From positions 124,001 to 188,000 of the forward strand of contig VIIQ02000703.1 of the NCBI GenBank assembly GCA_007449985.2: a DNA stretch of 64,000 nucleotides. Direction: 5' to 3'. The position numbers and the translations under genes are program-made. Each line of letters begins with the position of its first letter. Positions within the stretch are counted from its first letter, which is position 1. Below the pieces are notes generated by a model. It made no database searches. It was not told where the DNA came from and was given only the letters and a program-made list of their open reading frames with translations. Shown in pieces: positions 48,962-60,530 of the stretch. The stretch comes from Desmodesmus armatus. Lineage: Eukaryota > Chlorophyta > Chlorophyceae > Sphaeropleales > Scenedesmaceae.

Positions 48962-51900
48962 ATGGCGACAATAGCGAACCCACAGCTCTTGCTGGATTTA
49001 GAGGTGTTTGATTGCGAGGGTTGGCAGGGGCCAGTGCAGAAATTTTGTTTCCAGGAGGCATGCAGGGTGTACTATGCAGGGTGAGTTCTGCTGGTGCTTG
49101 TCTGCTGCAACAGCATGTAATCATACAACAAGACCTCAATGTCGATTTGTTTCTGTGCTGCTGCAGGGGTTCTGAATTGGGCAGTTTGGTCTGTGTGGAG
49201 CTGCAACCAGGCAACCTCCTGGGGTCGCTCAGGTGGTCCAGCAGGTGGGCAGAGAAAAAAATCATTCAGCAGCCATTGTTTGTCCCCACGGCAGCAGCAA
49301 TCATCAGCGTTCACCAGCACCATCTTTACCAAATGCAGGCTCTGTCTCTGTTCTGCCAGCGGGGGTGTGCAACAGCAATAGGAATATGGGCCTGGCAGTT
49401 GCACCACAGCGTGAGACCAACCAGCAGCACTTTACGACTTTGCTCCTCCTCAGCCCAGCTCACATCTTTCGCGCTTTTACGTTCTCGTTTGACTGCATCC
49501 TATTTTTCTGATGCCTATGCAGCCCGCTGGACCTCAAGCACCACCTCCTGCAGCCGGGGATGCAGCTGTGCATACTGCACCAGCAGCAGCCAGAACAAGC
49601 GGGAGGGAACCCCAGATGGGTTGATGCGTTGCTGCAGGGCACACACGCAGACCCTTCAGGTGCGCAGGGCTCTCCTGTAGATGGACTCACTTTTTTTGGG
49701 GTGGAGGCCGTGCCAGGCTGTTTTCTTCCGTATTCTGTTTTACATACAGGCAGGACAGCTTGGTACCAGCACACTGCACCCAGTGGCACGCAGGGGCTGT
49801 TATTGGCTGCAGAGCATGTTCCGGACAAAGCACTACAGCATTTCACAAGCAGCGGCAGGTGCTGCAGGTGTGTCAGCATCTGGTGCAAGGGCATATGAGG
49901 TCACTGCGGCTGCCAGCAGACAACCTGGCCCAACTTGCAAAGTCTCCATTCGACAGCGCTTAGACATCCGACACCCGAAGACTCTGCAGCAACCGCACCG
50001 CTCCTGCCCTGGTCACCTGCAGGATCAGGAATATCAGTCATGTTCTGCTCTGTGTGCTGACACTAGCCCTTGCACCTTGCCCCGGGTGACATTCATTGCA
50101 GTGCAGGCCTAGCAAACCGGCAACGGTGTGGCCTATCCTCTCACAGCTGTGCTATTATTTACGACACTTTGCTTTTGAAATGACTAAATGACTGATCCGG
50201 CATCCCCACCCTCTTATGTCACCTGCAGGCACCTTCTTGCTGAATGTGCAGCTGCTGCCTCACAGTAGCCAGCACTCACCAGCAGCAGCACCTGCAGAGG
50301 GACAGCTGATGACGCTACCAGTGCAGTTCCAGCAGCCGCAGGACCTCTCTCTCAGTAGCAGTCAGAGCCTGCTGGCTGCCAATGTCAGGGTGGTAGACAC
50401 ACGGGACATATGGAGGGACCCCAACAACAAGCTACTGCTGGCCCAGGCTGGCGCGGGCTCCCAGGTGAGGATCGTCCTGTTGTCTCTGTGCTGCTTTTTA
50501 TGTGATGTTGTCTTCGTGCTGCTTTTTATGTGCTGTTGTCTCTGTGCCGCTTTTTTTGTGCTGTTGTCTCTGTGCTGTCGTCTCTGTGTGAAGCCGTACT
50601 GCCAACCGCCAGAGTGTCGTCGACTTTGCCGGGCGCTGGCTTTGCGGCCAGATTTTTACCTGTTGGGGCCAGATGGCCCGCCAGACTGTACTGCAAACAC
50701 AGCGGACCGGCTGCTAGCTGACCTACTTCATATCATCATGATGTGTGCTGCGTGCAGGCTGCTGCTGCCAGGCTGGGGCTGCTGCCGCATGATGAGCTAG
50801 TGCCCGTGCCTCCTGAGAAGCTTCGTCAGCACGGGTGGCCCACTGGCATGCTGCAGCAGTGCAGGGCAGGAGCTATCATCTCTTGGCACTACTGGATCAG
50901 ACATAGGTGAGCCTCAGCACAGGGGTGGCACGTAAGGGCAACTAGTTGCAGCGCCTCAGCACGTCGGTGGGCACGTGAGGACGGACAGTGGGGGTGTGAG
51001 CACACATCATGGCATGCTGCAGCAGTGCAGGGCAGGGGCTGTCATGTCATGGCACTACTGGATCAGACAAAGGTGAGCCTCAGCACAAAGAGTGAGAGTG
51101 TTTAGGACAAACAGTGGGGGTGTCAGCACAAAGAGTGAGATTGTGAGGACAAACAGTGGGGGTGTCAGCACAAAGAGTGAGAGTGTTTAGGACAAACAGT
51201 GGGGGTGTCAGCACAAAGAGTGAGAGTGTTTAGGACAAACAGTGGGGGTGTCAGCACAAAGAGTGAGAGTGTGAGGACAAACAGTGGGGGTGTCAGCACA
51301 AAGAGTGAGAGTGTGAGGACAAACAGTGGGGGTGTCAGCACAAAGAGTGAGAGTGTGAGGACAAACAGTGGGGGTGTCAGCACAAAGAGTGAGAGTGTGA
51401 GGACAAACAGTGGGGGTGTCAGCACAAAGAGTGAGAGTGTGAGGGCAAACAGTGGGGGTGTCAGCACAAACCGTGGCATACTGCAGCAGTGTAGTCGTGT
51501 GTTTCAGGCATTGGTTGATCTGCAGTTGCCTGCAGTCATTTGGTGTGCACATTTGCCTGTGAAGTTGGGACAAAGTTTTACTCCTGGAATCCACCTAGCT
51601 GTGTATGTTTGTGTTGGGGATGATGTGACAGCATTGAAAGTGCTTGTCATACTACTAGTCGGTCTTTGACCCTGAGACTGCATATGTGTGCCTTGCAGGC
51701 TGTTGGGTGACACCGTGGGGTACCGGCTAGGCAGCAGGACCAAACAGGTTACCGAACTGCTGCTGCAGCTGGAGCAGCAGGGAGAGGTCAGCGGGATATC
51801 TGCAGCCCAGGCAGCGGCAGGAGTGTCATCAGCAGCAGCAGCACCTGCTGCTGCTGCCGCTGCTGCTCAACCTCAACAGCAGCAGCAGCAGCAGCTTGAT

Positions 51901-52374
51901 GTGTTGCAGTACCAGCACCCTGCTGTGCAGCTGGCGGCGGCACCACAGCAGCAGTCGCTGCAGCAAATGCTGCAGGCACAGCAGGCCCTGCCTGCCAGCA
52001 TGGGCATGCCTGTCAGCACTCCTGCTGCTGCTGGTAGTGCGATGACTCAGCTCAACATTGATCCAGCAGCAGCAGCAGCAGCAGCCGCAGCTGGAGGTCT
52101 CGGCCTGCTACCACCACCGTCATCCATGGCTCTCAGTAGCACATCCGTGAGTGTGGCAGGGTCCCTGCCGCTCAAGCGCAGCTTCGATCAGCACCACCAG
52201 CAGCAGCAGCAGGCTGATGCATTCAGTGCAGGAGCAGCTGCAGGAGCAGCACTAGGCAGACTGGGCCAGTTGGACCAGCAAGCAGATGCTGCTGGTGCTG
52301 CTGGTGCTCCTGCAGCCAAAAGGCCAGCTGTGGGGGCCATGCTGGCCAACAAAGAGGCAGTTTCTGGCCTCGAT

Positions 52375-52408
<34 letters not shown>

Positions 52409-53340
52409 TTGAGGCATATGGTGTGAAGCAGCTTGACCCTGCAAGTGGCTCACCTGACTTGAAGCATCTGCCTGACCAGCAGCAGCAGCTGCAGGGACAG
52501 CTGCAGCAGCAGCAGCAGCAGCAGCAGGGACAACTGCAGCAACAGGGACAACTGCAGCAGCAGGGACAACTGCAGCAGCAGCCAGGACAGCTGCAGCTGC
52601 AGCAGCCTGCCGTGCTGTTCCAGCCTCAGCAGCAGCTGCAGCTGCAGTTACAACTGGCCCAGCTAGGGGTGCAGCTGGCTCCACACCAACTGCTGAGTCT
52701 GGCCCAGGCTCAAGGCAACTTGTGTCTGCCGCTACTGCTGGCCCAGCAGCAGCAGCAGCAGCACCCGGCCCTAGCAATGCAGCGAGATGCTGCTGCGGCA
52801 CCCAACAGGCTGCATGTTGCTCACAAAGGCATACAGAAGGACAAGCCTGAGAAGAAGCCAAGGCAGCCAAAGCAGCCTAAGAAGGCTGCTGCCGCTGCTG
52901 CTGCCGCCGCCGCTGCTGCCGCTGCTGCCAGCGCACACGGCGGCTTTGCAGACAATGCTGTTGCGGCGGCAGCAGCAGCTGCTGCAGAGGGAATGGTGCC
53001 GGGTGTTGTCGGTAGTGCAGGAGCCGCTGCTGCTGCTGCAGCAGCGGCGGCAGCAGCAGCAGCGAGGCCTAGCAACAGGCGCAAGGCTGCTCTTGGCAGG
53101 AGGGGAACTGTCAGTCGGTACAACCAGACACAGCAGCATGAACAGCCTTCAGCAGCAGGGATGGAGGTACCTTCTGGACTGTCAGCAGCAGCAGCAGCAG
53201 CCGCCGGGGCTCCTGCAGGTGATGACTCAGCAGCAGTAGCAGCGGCGGCTGCAGCAGCACTGGTTCCTGTAGCAGCACCAGCAGCAGCACCAGCAGCAGC
53301 GATGCAGGGTGTGCAACGTGCCAACTCGACAGGACCAGAC

Positions 53341-53371
<31 letters not shown>

Positions 53372-55282
53372 CGGCGGCGGCGGCGGCTGTGCACCCTGCG
53401 GCTTTGCCACCCGACGGAGCCGGGCTACTGCCTGGCATGTCCCCTGCTGATCACGCACTGCATCCAGGGCTTGCCAGCACAGCTGTTGACCCAGCAGCAG
53501 CGGCGGCAGGTGTGGACGCTGCCTACCTAGCTGCTGCAGGCATGGGTGCTGGCGCTGGTGCTGGTGCTGTTGCTGGTGTCACCAGCAGCAACAGCAGCAG
53601 CAGCAGCAGCTTCAAGAGCCCTCGGCTGCAGCAGCTGCTGCAGCTTCGTGAGCTGTTTACCTCTAGAGGCATCAACCTGACAGCCATGGGTCTGGCTATC
53701 AGGGACATGGGGCCCGAGGAAGGTGAGTGTTACAGCTCTCTTGACATGGGAGGGGCTGTTGCAAGGCACGTGCACACACTCTTTGACTGCTGTTCCTGCA
53801 TGCTTCCTGCGGGTGTGTTTCTCGATGGCAGCCCTCTGGCTCACTCCTTCCAGCCACCGCCCTCTGTGTTGCCAGGCAAGCATAGCGTAATCCTACACTC
53901 AATAACCAACTCACTCACTCACGGATTGCTGATCCTGCATGCTCGCGCAGGTGTGTCCTTGACGGCAGCCTTCTGCTGCTGCCAGGCCGGCTGGGCAGAC
54001 CCCGCGCCTGTCTTCTCACTCCTTTCATCGGCTTGCGACATCACAGTCACTCACTCACTCACTCACTCACTCACTCACTCACTCACTGCTATCCCCGCAT
54101 GCTTCCCGCAGGTGTCTTCCTCGACGGCAGCCCTCTGCTGCTGCCAGGCCGCCTGGGCAGGCCCCGTGCAGAAGTAACCCGCCTCATAACATCCCTACAG
54201 CAGGCCGGAGAGAAGCTGGCCCGCAAGACCCGCTCACTCGCCAACACCCCAGCAGCAGTACCAGCGGCGGCTGGCAGCAGTGGCAGCAATGCCGACGGCA
54301 GCAATGGCAGCAATGGCGGCAGCAATGCTGCTGCTGTGCCTGTCATCAACCCGCACGTGCGCAATGCAGCAATGGAGGTTGCAGCTGCGGTTGATCACTG
54401 TAGGCGCAAGCTTGCAATCGTACCGACGGCTGAAGCGGCGGCTGCAGCAGCAGCTGCCATTGCTGCCGCTGAGGCAGCAGGGCTTGTGGCACTCCTGCAG
54501 AAGCCGCCAGAGCCCACACCCGCAGCAGCAGCAGCACCGGCAGCACCACCAGCAGCACCAGCAGCAGCAGTAGGAGCAGCTATAACTGAGCAAACTGTGG
54601 CCCCATTGGCAGCAGAAAGCAGTGGGCCAGCAGCACCGGCAGCGCCAGCAGCTGCAGGTGTGGGTGTTGCTATGGGGGCGGGAGAGAGCACCGCAGGCCC
54701 TGCTGCTGTGGCTCCTGCTGCTGCTGCTGCTGCATCAGGAGGGTTTGCAGGGGGCCAGGGTGATACCTCCCAACCACCGCCAGCTCCAGCAGCAGCGGCA
54801 GCAGCCGCCGCAGCTGCTTATGCTGCAGCGGCAGCCGCCGCCCCCGCTGCTGCTGTTGCTGCTGTCAAAGTAGAGGTGCCAACTGTGATACTGCCAGCAG
54901 CAGCAGCAGTACCAGCAGCATCAACGTCGGGGTCAGTGCTGCTGTCTCCAGCAGGGCCACCATCCTGCAATGCCTCTGTCAGGAAGGGTCCTGTGGGTGT
55001 GGATGCATCCATACTGGCTGAGCTCATGCGGCGCCCCGCCACACCCTCGGGGTCTGCTGCTGCTGCTGCTGCTGCTGGCACTGCTGCTGGTGGAGGGGCA
55101 GAGGTGGGTGCTGCTGCTGCTGCTGCTGCTGCTGGTGGTGGTGGTGGTGGTGAGGATAAGGGTGCAGTGGCTATTTCTGCTAGTGGTGCCCCAGCTGCAC
55201 CCATCCCAGCAATGCAGGCAGTGCTTCCAGCTGCAGCAGCAGCAGCAGGTGCTGCACACACAGTCAACCAGCCGCCGCCGCC

Positions 55283-55316
<34 letters not shown>

Positions 55317-55658
55317 CGCTTCACAAGCTTCACCTCGCTGCTTCTAGACGAGCCACTGGTGACGAAGGAGTTTGAAACAGCTGCTGCCGCAGCTGCAGCT
55401 CCGCCTGTAGCCCCAGCAGCAGCAACAGCAGCAGCAGCACCAATGCCGCAGCAGTTTCTGTTGCAGCAGCCAGGAGTGCTGGCAAGCACTGTGATGCAGA
55501 CTGGCCATGTTGGGGTGCCTGGTGGTGGTCCTGGGGGTGTTGCGGCAGCAAGTGACCCACAGCAGCAGCAGCAGCAGCAGCAGATGATGTTGCAGCTGTT
55601 GATGCGGCAGCAGCAGCAGCAGCAGTGGCTGATGCAGCATGCGCAGCAGCCTCAGTGA
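48962..55658 (+). CDS. Uncharacterised 1,429-residue Gln/Ala-rich protein
   Basis: Exons 48962-49080, 49167-49244, 49523-49659, 50229-50464, 50758-50906, 51699-53722, 54112-55658; all phases agree. I do not recognise the family. The N-terminal ~260 residues look folded: a start of TIANPQLLLDLEVFDCEGW, then GTFLLNVQLLP, DTRDIWRDPNNKLLL, and AGAIISWHYWIRHR followed by LLGDTVGYRLGSRTKQV. The remaining ~1,150 residues are mainly poly-Gln and poly-Ala. Three short basic or helical islands stand out: KPEKKPRQPKQPKKAA; LQQLLQLRELFTSRGINLT; and GRPRAEVTRLITSLQQAGEKLARKTRSL. Such composition is common in algal transcription co-regulators and RNA-binding proteins; this is only a suggestion. The start is the first ATG of the in-phase chain. 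Confidence 0.75.
50995..51075 (+). repeat. Downstream copy of exon 5 end (Gln/Ala-rich gene)
   Basis: Codons MLQQCRAGAVMSWHYWIRQ with donor GTGAGC at about 51012-51072, against the functional exon end at 50906. Similarity continues into the intron (GAGCCTCAGCACA). A further trace with CTGCAGCAGTG lies near 51480. Confidence 0.85.
51078..51475. repeat. 42-bp minisatellite, about nine copies
   Basis: Tandem repeat of a 42-bp unit beginning AGCACAAAGAGTGAGAGTGT and ending AAACAGTGGGGGTGTC. Early units have a one-base insertion (GTTTAG for GTGAG). Each unit contains GTGAG donor-like and ACAG acceptor-like sequence. It lies in intron 5 of the Gln/Ala-rich gene, directly after the copied exon edge. 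It is not a CRISPR array: there are no unique spacers. Confidence 0.95.
53805..54111 (+). repeat. Decayed copies of exon 7 start and (ACTC)n microsatellite
   Basis: A GCGGGTGTG-type boundary plus GVFLDGSPL codons lie at about 53811-53840, and a weaker copy at about 53950-54000. The functional exon starts at 54112 (GVFLDGSPLLLPGRL). The period is about 140-160 bp. A pure ACTC tetranucleotide run of about 45 bp (54045-54088) sits just before the functional acceptor, and shorter ACTC tracts precede the other copies. Confidence 0.85.
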
Positions 55659-57536
55659 TGGTGCCTGTGAGTCCTGCCGCGGTGCGGCCACATACAGGGG
55701 GAGTGTGGTGGGTTGCAGTTGTCCTTCTATGTGACCAAGCGTAGCATGGCGGTATGGTGGTTGCAACAGCTGGAGAAGGTGCTGAATGATGCGTGCGTGC
55801 CAGTGGCAGCCTGTATGTGTCAGCATGATGCTGCAGGGCACGGCAGCAAAGTGGGCCACAGGTGCACGTGCCTCGGCGGGCGGTTGAGACACTGGGGGTG
55901 GGTGAGAATGCAGCGAATTCAACGGTGTCGGATCCAGCGGGGTTATTGATTCAGTTCAATTTGCCCCATCAAATCAGCAAGTGCACTTTTCAACAGGGGT
56001 GACTGAGTAGACACATGCATGTTCCTGGCCCTGCTTGTAGGCTGAGAGACAGACAGACAGCCAGGCAGGCAGGCGGGCGCACTCCCGCAAGGGTGACAGA
56101 GCTTTGATTGGCACTTCCAGAGTGTCATGACAGTGTGATTGTTTGGGCGTGTTAGTAACAGACTAACATGTCCGTTATCGTTGTGTTGTTGGTTGCGTGG
56201 TGGGTGTGACAGTGTGTTGTGAGTGTGTTGACTGAGAAGGATACATGCGAGGCATGCATGCCGCATATGCAAGCAATTTTGCTGGGCACAAGGGTGCTCA
56301 GCATGGTGATTGGTGGTGAGAGCTGTTTGACAAGGAACCAGAGGGCCACTCAGCCACTTGTAGACGACAGCGGTAGTAGGTGTGATTGTTGACAGCAGGG
56401 TAGTGAGGGGCGGACGGTTGGACAACGCATCTGTTGTGCCAGCTGTGTCCTACCAGCCTCACTTCCCCAACTTGAGAGAGCCAAGCTCAGGCTGTTTGTT
56501 TCGTGACTGGCTGTTGGCGAGCCTGTTGGGAAGTGCACGTCTGCAACCAGTGCAGTTTTGCAAGCTGCCTGTCTTTGGAGTTGCCATTTACGGCAGGGCA
56601 GGGCAGCAACTGTGTGCATGTGTAAGTGTACCTTTGACTGAGCTGGGGTCTTGCTATCGAGCAGCAAGCATGCTGGACGGTCCAGCTGCCAAACCTCTGG
56701 CTAGGCTCCTGCCAGGAGCAGTGCTAGGGCGTGGTGGGGGCTTGGTGCTGTAGGATGGAGGTTTGCAGAACAGCCCTTGTGTGGGGCCTATGCCGGCTAG
56801 TGCAGTATTTGAGGGAGTCTGATGTTTGTGTTGGTGTGTGGCGCCGTCGCCATGGTCGTTGCTCGCTTGGGGTGACTAGAGCGTGTGGGATAAGGGGTGG
56901 TCAGGGTTGGGTCGGGTGGTTTGGAGTTGTCTCTTGACATGGATGGTTCATTCAATTCCGGGATGACCATGCGCCACAGGGGTACTACCCCACTGGGAGG
57001 TTTTTGAGGCTGCAAAGCCTCGGGCAGGACAGCACCGTGCCAGGCTGGCGTCTTGATGCCGAGTAAAGTCTGCCCAATTTGAGTCGTAATGAAGAGTGTG
57101 TCTGGCACCATAACGTACGTACTCAGCAGCCGCCTTTACGCCTTGTTTTGCTGCTGATGAATCACTCCCATGAGGCTGTTGTGGACACTGTCAGTGTTGC
57201 ACTGTTGGTGTCGGTCTGCATGTGGAGAGCCTTTGAGGTGTAGCGTGTCAGCATCATGCTCATTGATGTGTTCCGGCTTTGGCTGGACACATGGTGAGAT
57301 TTCGTCTCAGTCTGCATTTGGCTGATACTTCTGGCAGAAGGGGAAGCGCAGCAATCAGTGCTTCCCTCAGAAGGGACAGTGCAGTAATCAGGCAATCGTC
57401 AGTGCTGGTTATCAGTGCTGACTGGGTACTGTCCTACGCAGTGTAGGTGACATCACCCCAGTACTACTGTGACAGTTCTTGTCGGTTTGCAGCCACTGAC
57501 CAGCCAGTTTGCAGCTGACATACTGTCGATGGTGTG

Positions 57537-57576
57537 CACTGGTTTGCAAACCAATCCACTGGTTTGCAAACCAATC
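57537..57576. repeat. Tandem palindrome GGTTTGCAAACC x2
   Basis: CACTGGTTTGCAAACCAATC occurs twice head to tail with a 20-bp period. Each half is a perfect 12-bp palindrome. A spacing of two helical turns would suit a protein dimer site, but the location far from a start codon argues against a promoter role. Confidence 0.8.
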
Positions 57577-58179
57577 GGTGCTGACATATCGGACAATGCA
57601 TGAATATCTGATGCAGTATGTGGTGGCGTTTGCCAAGCACAGCCTACATAGCGCCTCAATTGTAAGGCGCTTCAGGTTCCTCAGGATCAAGCAGGGCTGT
57701 TTGAGTTTGCAAAGCTCATAGAGCACCCTAGCTGTGGTATATACGTTAGTACAGTGCTGTACATGTTGTGGGCATGTTGGGGGCTAGTTGTTTAGTGTGG
57801 GACCTTTGCGGCAAGCTCAGTCCTTTGTTGCTTTTGAGCTAGTTCCGGATGGGGCGACGGCCAGCTACTGCAGAAGTGGTTGCATGAGTATGTTGATGCT
57901 TTGTCCTGTGTCCATTGTGCACGCTTTGCTACCGTAGCAGGGTAACAAGCAAGCCTGGCTGCATTTCTTGGAATTGTCACACATCAACCAGCTCCATATT
58001 ACACACAGGCACACAAACGCTCAGCGTCAAGAAGTCATGTCCACTGGGACGCAGGCAATTCTTCAAAATCAGGGGCAGCAAGTACTGCACTGCACACTTC
58101 CTTGCTACTGACACACATCAACACGCTCCAAGGCACACAGTAACACACAAGCTCAGCATCAACAAGCTATGCCAATGCT

Positions 58180-58270
58180 TCAGCTGCACATGCATATGCA
58201 TCACTAATGCATTACTACTTCTTTTCGTTGGCAGACACGGCAGCTTCAGCCTCTGCGATCTTACTACAAA
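58180..58270. repeat. Dispersed repeat, copy 2
   Basis: Shares about 75 bp with 42310-42400, including CTTCAGCCTCTGCGATCTTA and TTCTTTTCGTTG. It lies 3' of the SCO4-like gene, next to the copied tail of that gene. Confidence 0.75.
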
Positions 58271-58338
58271 GCTATGCCAACTGGAACGCAGGCTGCTCCT
58301 ACAATCTAAACAGGGGGCGGGGTCTCACCAGCTGGCTG

Positions 58339-58533
58339 TCACTGGGACCCTGGCTGTGCTTCTGGCTGAGCAATGGCTCTAGAATACACTAGCTGCAGCA
58401 CATTCAGCACCACTCCCCCAGCAAAGGACGCAGCAAGGTTCTGCTGCGTCGCCACAAACACCACATTCGCCAGCATCAGACGCCCAGTGCCTTGGTTGGT
58501 GTTGTGCGGTATCAAAGTTGGCCACACAGTCAC
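58339..58533 (-). repeat. Duplicated 3' end of SCO4-like gene
   Basis: The last ~45 codons of the gene (LVLANMVFVVTQQNLAASFA and on through the QPEAQPG end and stop) recur here with few changes (VVFVATQQNLAASFAGGVV), about 240 bp downstream. The copy is not in the main reading chain. It shows that the duplication habit is not limited to exons flanked by introns. Confidence 0.88.
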
Positions 58534-58619
58534 ACAACCTCAGCGTCAACAAAGTCTGGCCACCGGGACGCAGGCTGCTTCTCAAAGACTGGAACGCCGC
58601 GACTCCTCACCAGCTGCGG

Positions 58620-58937
58620 TCACTGGGCCCCTGGTTGTGCTTCCGGCTGGGCAATGGCTCTCGAATACACTAGCTGCAGCACATTCAGCGCCACTCCCCC
58701 AGCAAAAGACGCAGCAAGGTTCTGCTGCGTCACCACAAACACCATATTCGCCAACACCAGACGCCCCAGGGCCTTGGCTAGTGTTATGCGGTACGCTAGC
58801 TGGGGTGGGGCACTGCCTAAGCACTCCTGCGACACCTTCACCAGCCTGTACTCTAACACTTCTGGATCAACCTCCCCATCTTCTTCCTCCCCTTCCTCCT
58901 TTTCACCATCCTGCCGGCTGCCTACTTCTCCTGCAGG

Positions 58938-58981
<44 letters not shown>

Positions 58982-59626
58982 CGGGCTCTGAAGCCTGGCT
59001 GCCACTCCCTCCACTCGGCGCAGCTGCTCTCGCAGCGCTGCTCCCTTTGCTGCTTTTCCCGCCCTTTCTGCTGTTAGCAACTGCCGCCCCCGCCTCAGTA
59101 TTCAAAAGCATCGCAGCACCCACACCAGCAGCAGCCTCCTCCGCTGCTAAAAAACAAAAAGGCGAGAACAGTACAGTAGCTGCCAGAGACGCTGCTAGAA
59201 GCCCGACCTCCGGCACTGGTGCCAAAACCCCCGCCGGGCAGGGCCACTAAACTCTCGACGCCCCCGGCATCTGCCTCGTAGAGTCGGTCAATGAGCCAGC
59301 CTGCCAGGGCAGTGAGGAAGAAGCCGCGTTGCAGGAGCTCCCTGGATCCCTCACGGGCGATGAGCAGCCCTGCTGACACCTGCACACGCATGCAGACATG
59401 ACGAACAAAGGCATGAAGCAGGTTGGGTACTACCCATAGTATGCAAAAGGGTTGACACGGTGCAGCACATGTTCTGGGTCAACCCCCCCCCCCCCCCCCC
59501 CCCCCCCCCATGGCCATGACCACCCCCCCATGGCCATGACCCCCCCCCCCCCTCCCTGGCCATGAACCCCCCCCCCCCCCCCCCCCCCCCCATTGGCCAT
59601 GAACCCCCCCCCCCCCCATGGCCATG

Positions 59627-59657
<31 letters not shown>

Positions 59658-59710
59658 ATGGCCATGACCACCCCCCCCATGGCCATGACCCCCCCCCCTC
59701 CCTGGCCATG

Positions 59711-59745
<35 letters not shown>

Positions 59746-59907
59746 ATTGGCCATGAACCCCCCCCCCCCTCCCTGGCCACGAACCCCCCCCCCATTGGCC
59801 ATGAACCCCCCCCCCCCCATGGCCATGACCCCCCCCCCCCCCCCCCCTGGCCATGAACCCCCCCCCCCCCCCCATGGCCATGAACCCCCCCCCCCCCCAT
59901 TGCCATG

Positions 59908-59943
<36 letters not shown>

Positions 59944-60495
59944 ATGGCCATGACCCCCCCCCCCCCCATGGCCATGACCCCCCCCCCCCCCCCCCCCATG
60001 GCCATGAACCCCCCCCCCATGGCCATGACACCCCCCCCCCCCCCCCCCCCATGGCCATGACCCCCCCCCCCCCCCCTGGCCATGACACCCCCCCCCCCCC
60101 CCCCCCCCCCCCCCATTGGGGCCGCCCTGGAGCCCCCCATGGGGGGGGGGGGGGGGGGGGGGGGCATATACTGTAAGCACAGGGTGCAGCACATGTGCAG
60201 TAATGGAAGCCGCGCCAAGGGGACTCCCCAAAATCCTCACGTGCCACAAGCAGACGCCCCACACACTCTTGAAGGTAGGCAGGCCCTGACTGCACCCCAC
60301 TGCTGGTTGCACATTGTATGTCACACCACGCCCACCACTACAAAGTGTAAACACAGGTCTGAATATGGCCTGTCACATCAACACAGCAGCCATGCTGCCT
60401 TGAAGTGCAGCCTGTGACTGCAGCAGGATCCCAACTGTGCCAATGGAGCAAGGGGGGGTGCGTGCAGGAAAGTGCCGTGACACTGTGAAAGACCC

Positions 60496-60530
<35 letters not shown>

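Larger units (their letters stand above)
55659..58338. other. Convergent intergenic region, no gene recognised
   Basis: About 2.7 kb between convergent genes. It contains an almost identical 20-bp tandem duplication around the palindrome GGTTTGCAAACC (57541-57552 and 57561-57572), and dispersed repeat copy 2 near 58180-58270. Open frames are short and unconvincing. Confidence 0.4.

Noticed and set aside
51078..51475. Possible CRISPR array
   Set aside because: Repeat units are contiguous with no unique spacers, and the setting is an intron of a nuclear gene.
51165..51594. Minus-strand repeat protein frames (FVLTLSL-type and TVCPHTLTLCAD-type)
   Set aside because: They are translations of the 42-bp minisatellite, which is a multiple of three and therefore stays open in several frames.
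52223..53458. Minus-strand Ala/Ser-rich frames of 115-215 residues
   Set aside because: Antisense to poly-Gln/poly-Ala codons of the plus-strand gene; CAG/GCA repeats are open in all frames.
54818..55489. Minus-strand 223-residue Ala-rich frame
   Set aside because: Shadow of the Ala-rich exon 7 on the plus strand.
59351..60354. Three overlapping minus-strand frames of 260-310 residues, Gly/Trp/His-rich
   Set aside because: They run through the poly-C satellite; every frame of poly-G with TGGCCATG spacers is open, so their length is a composition effect.
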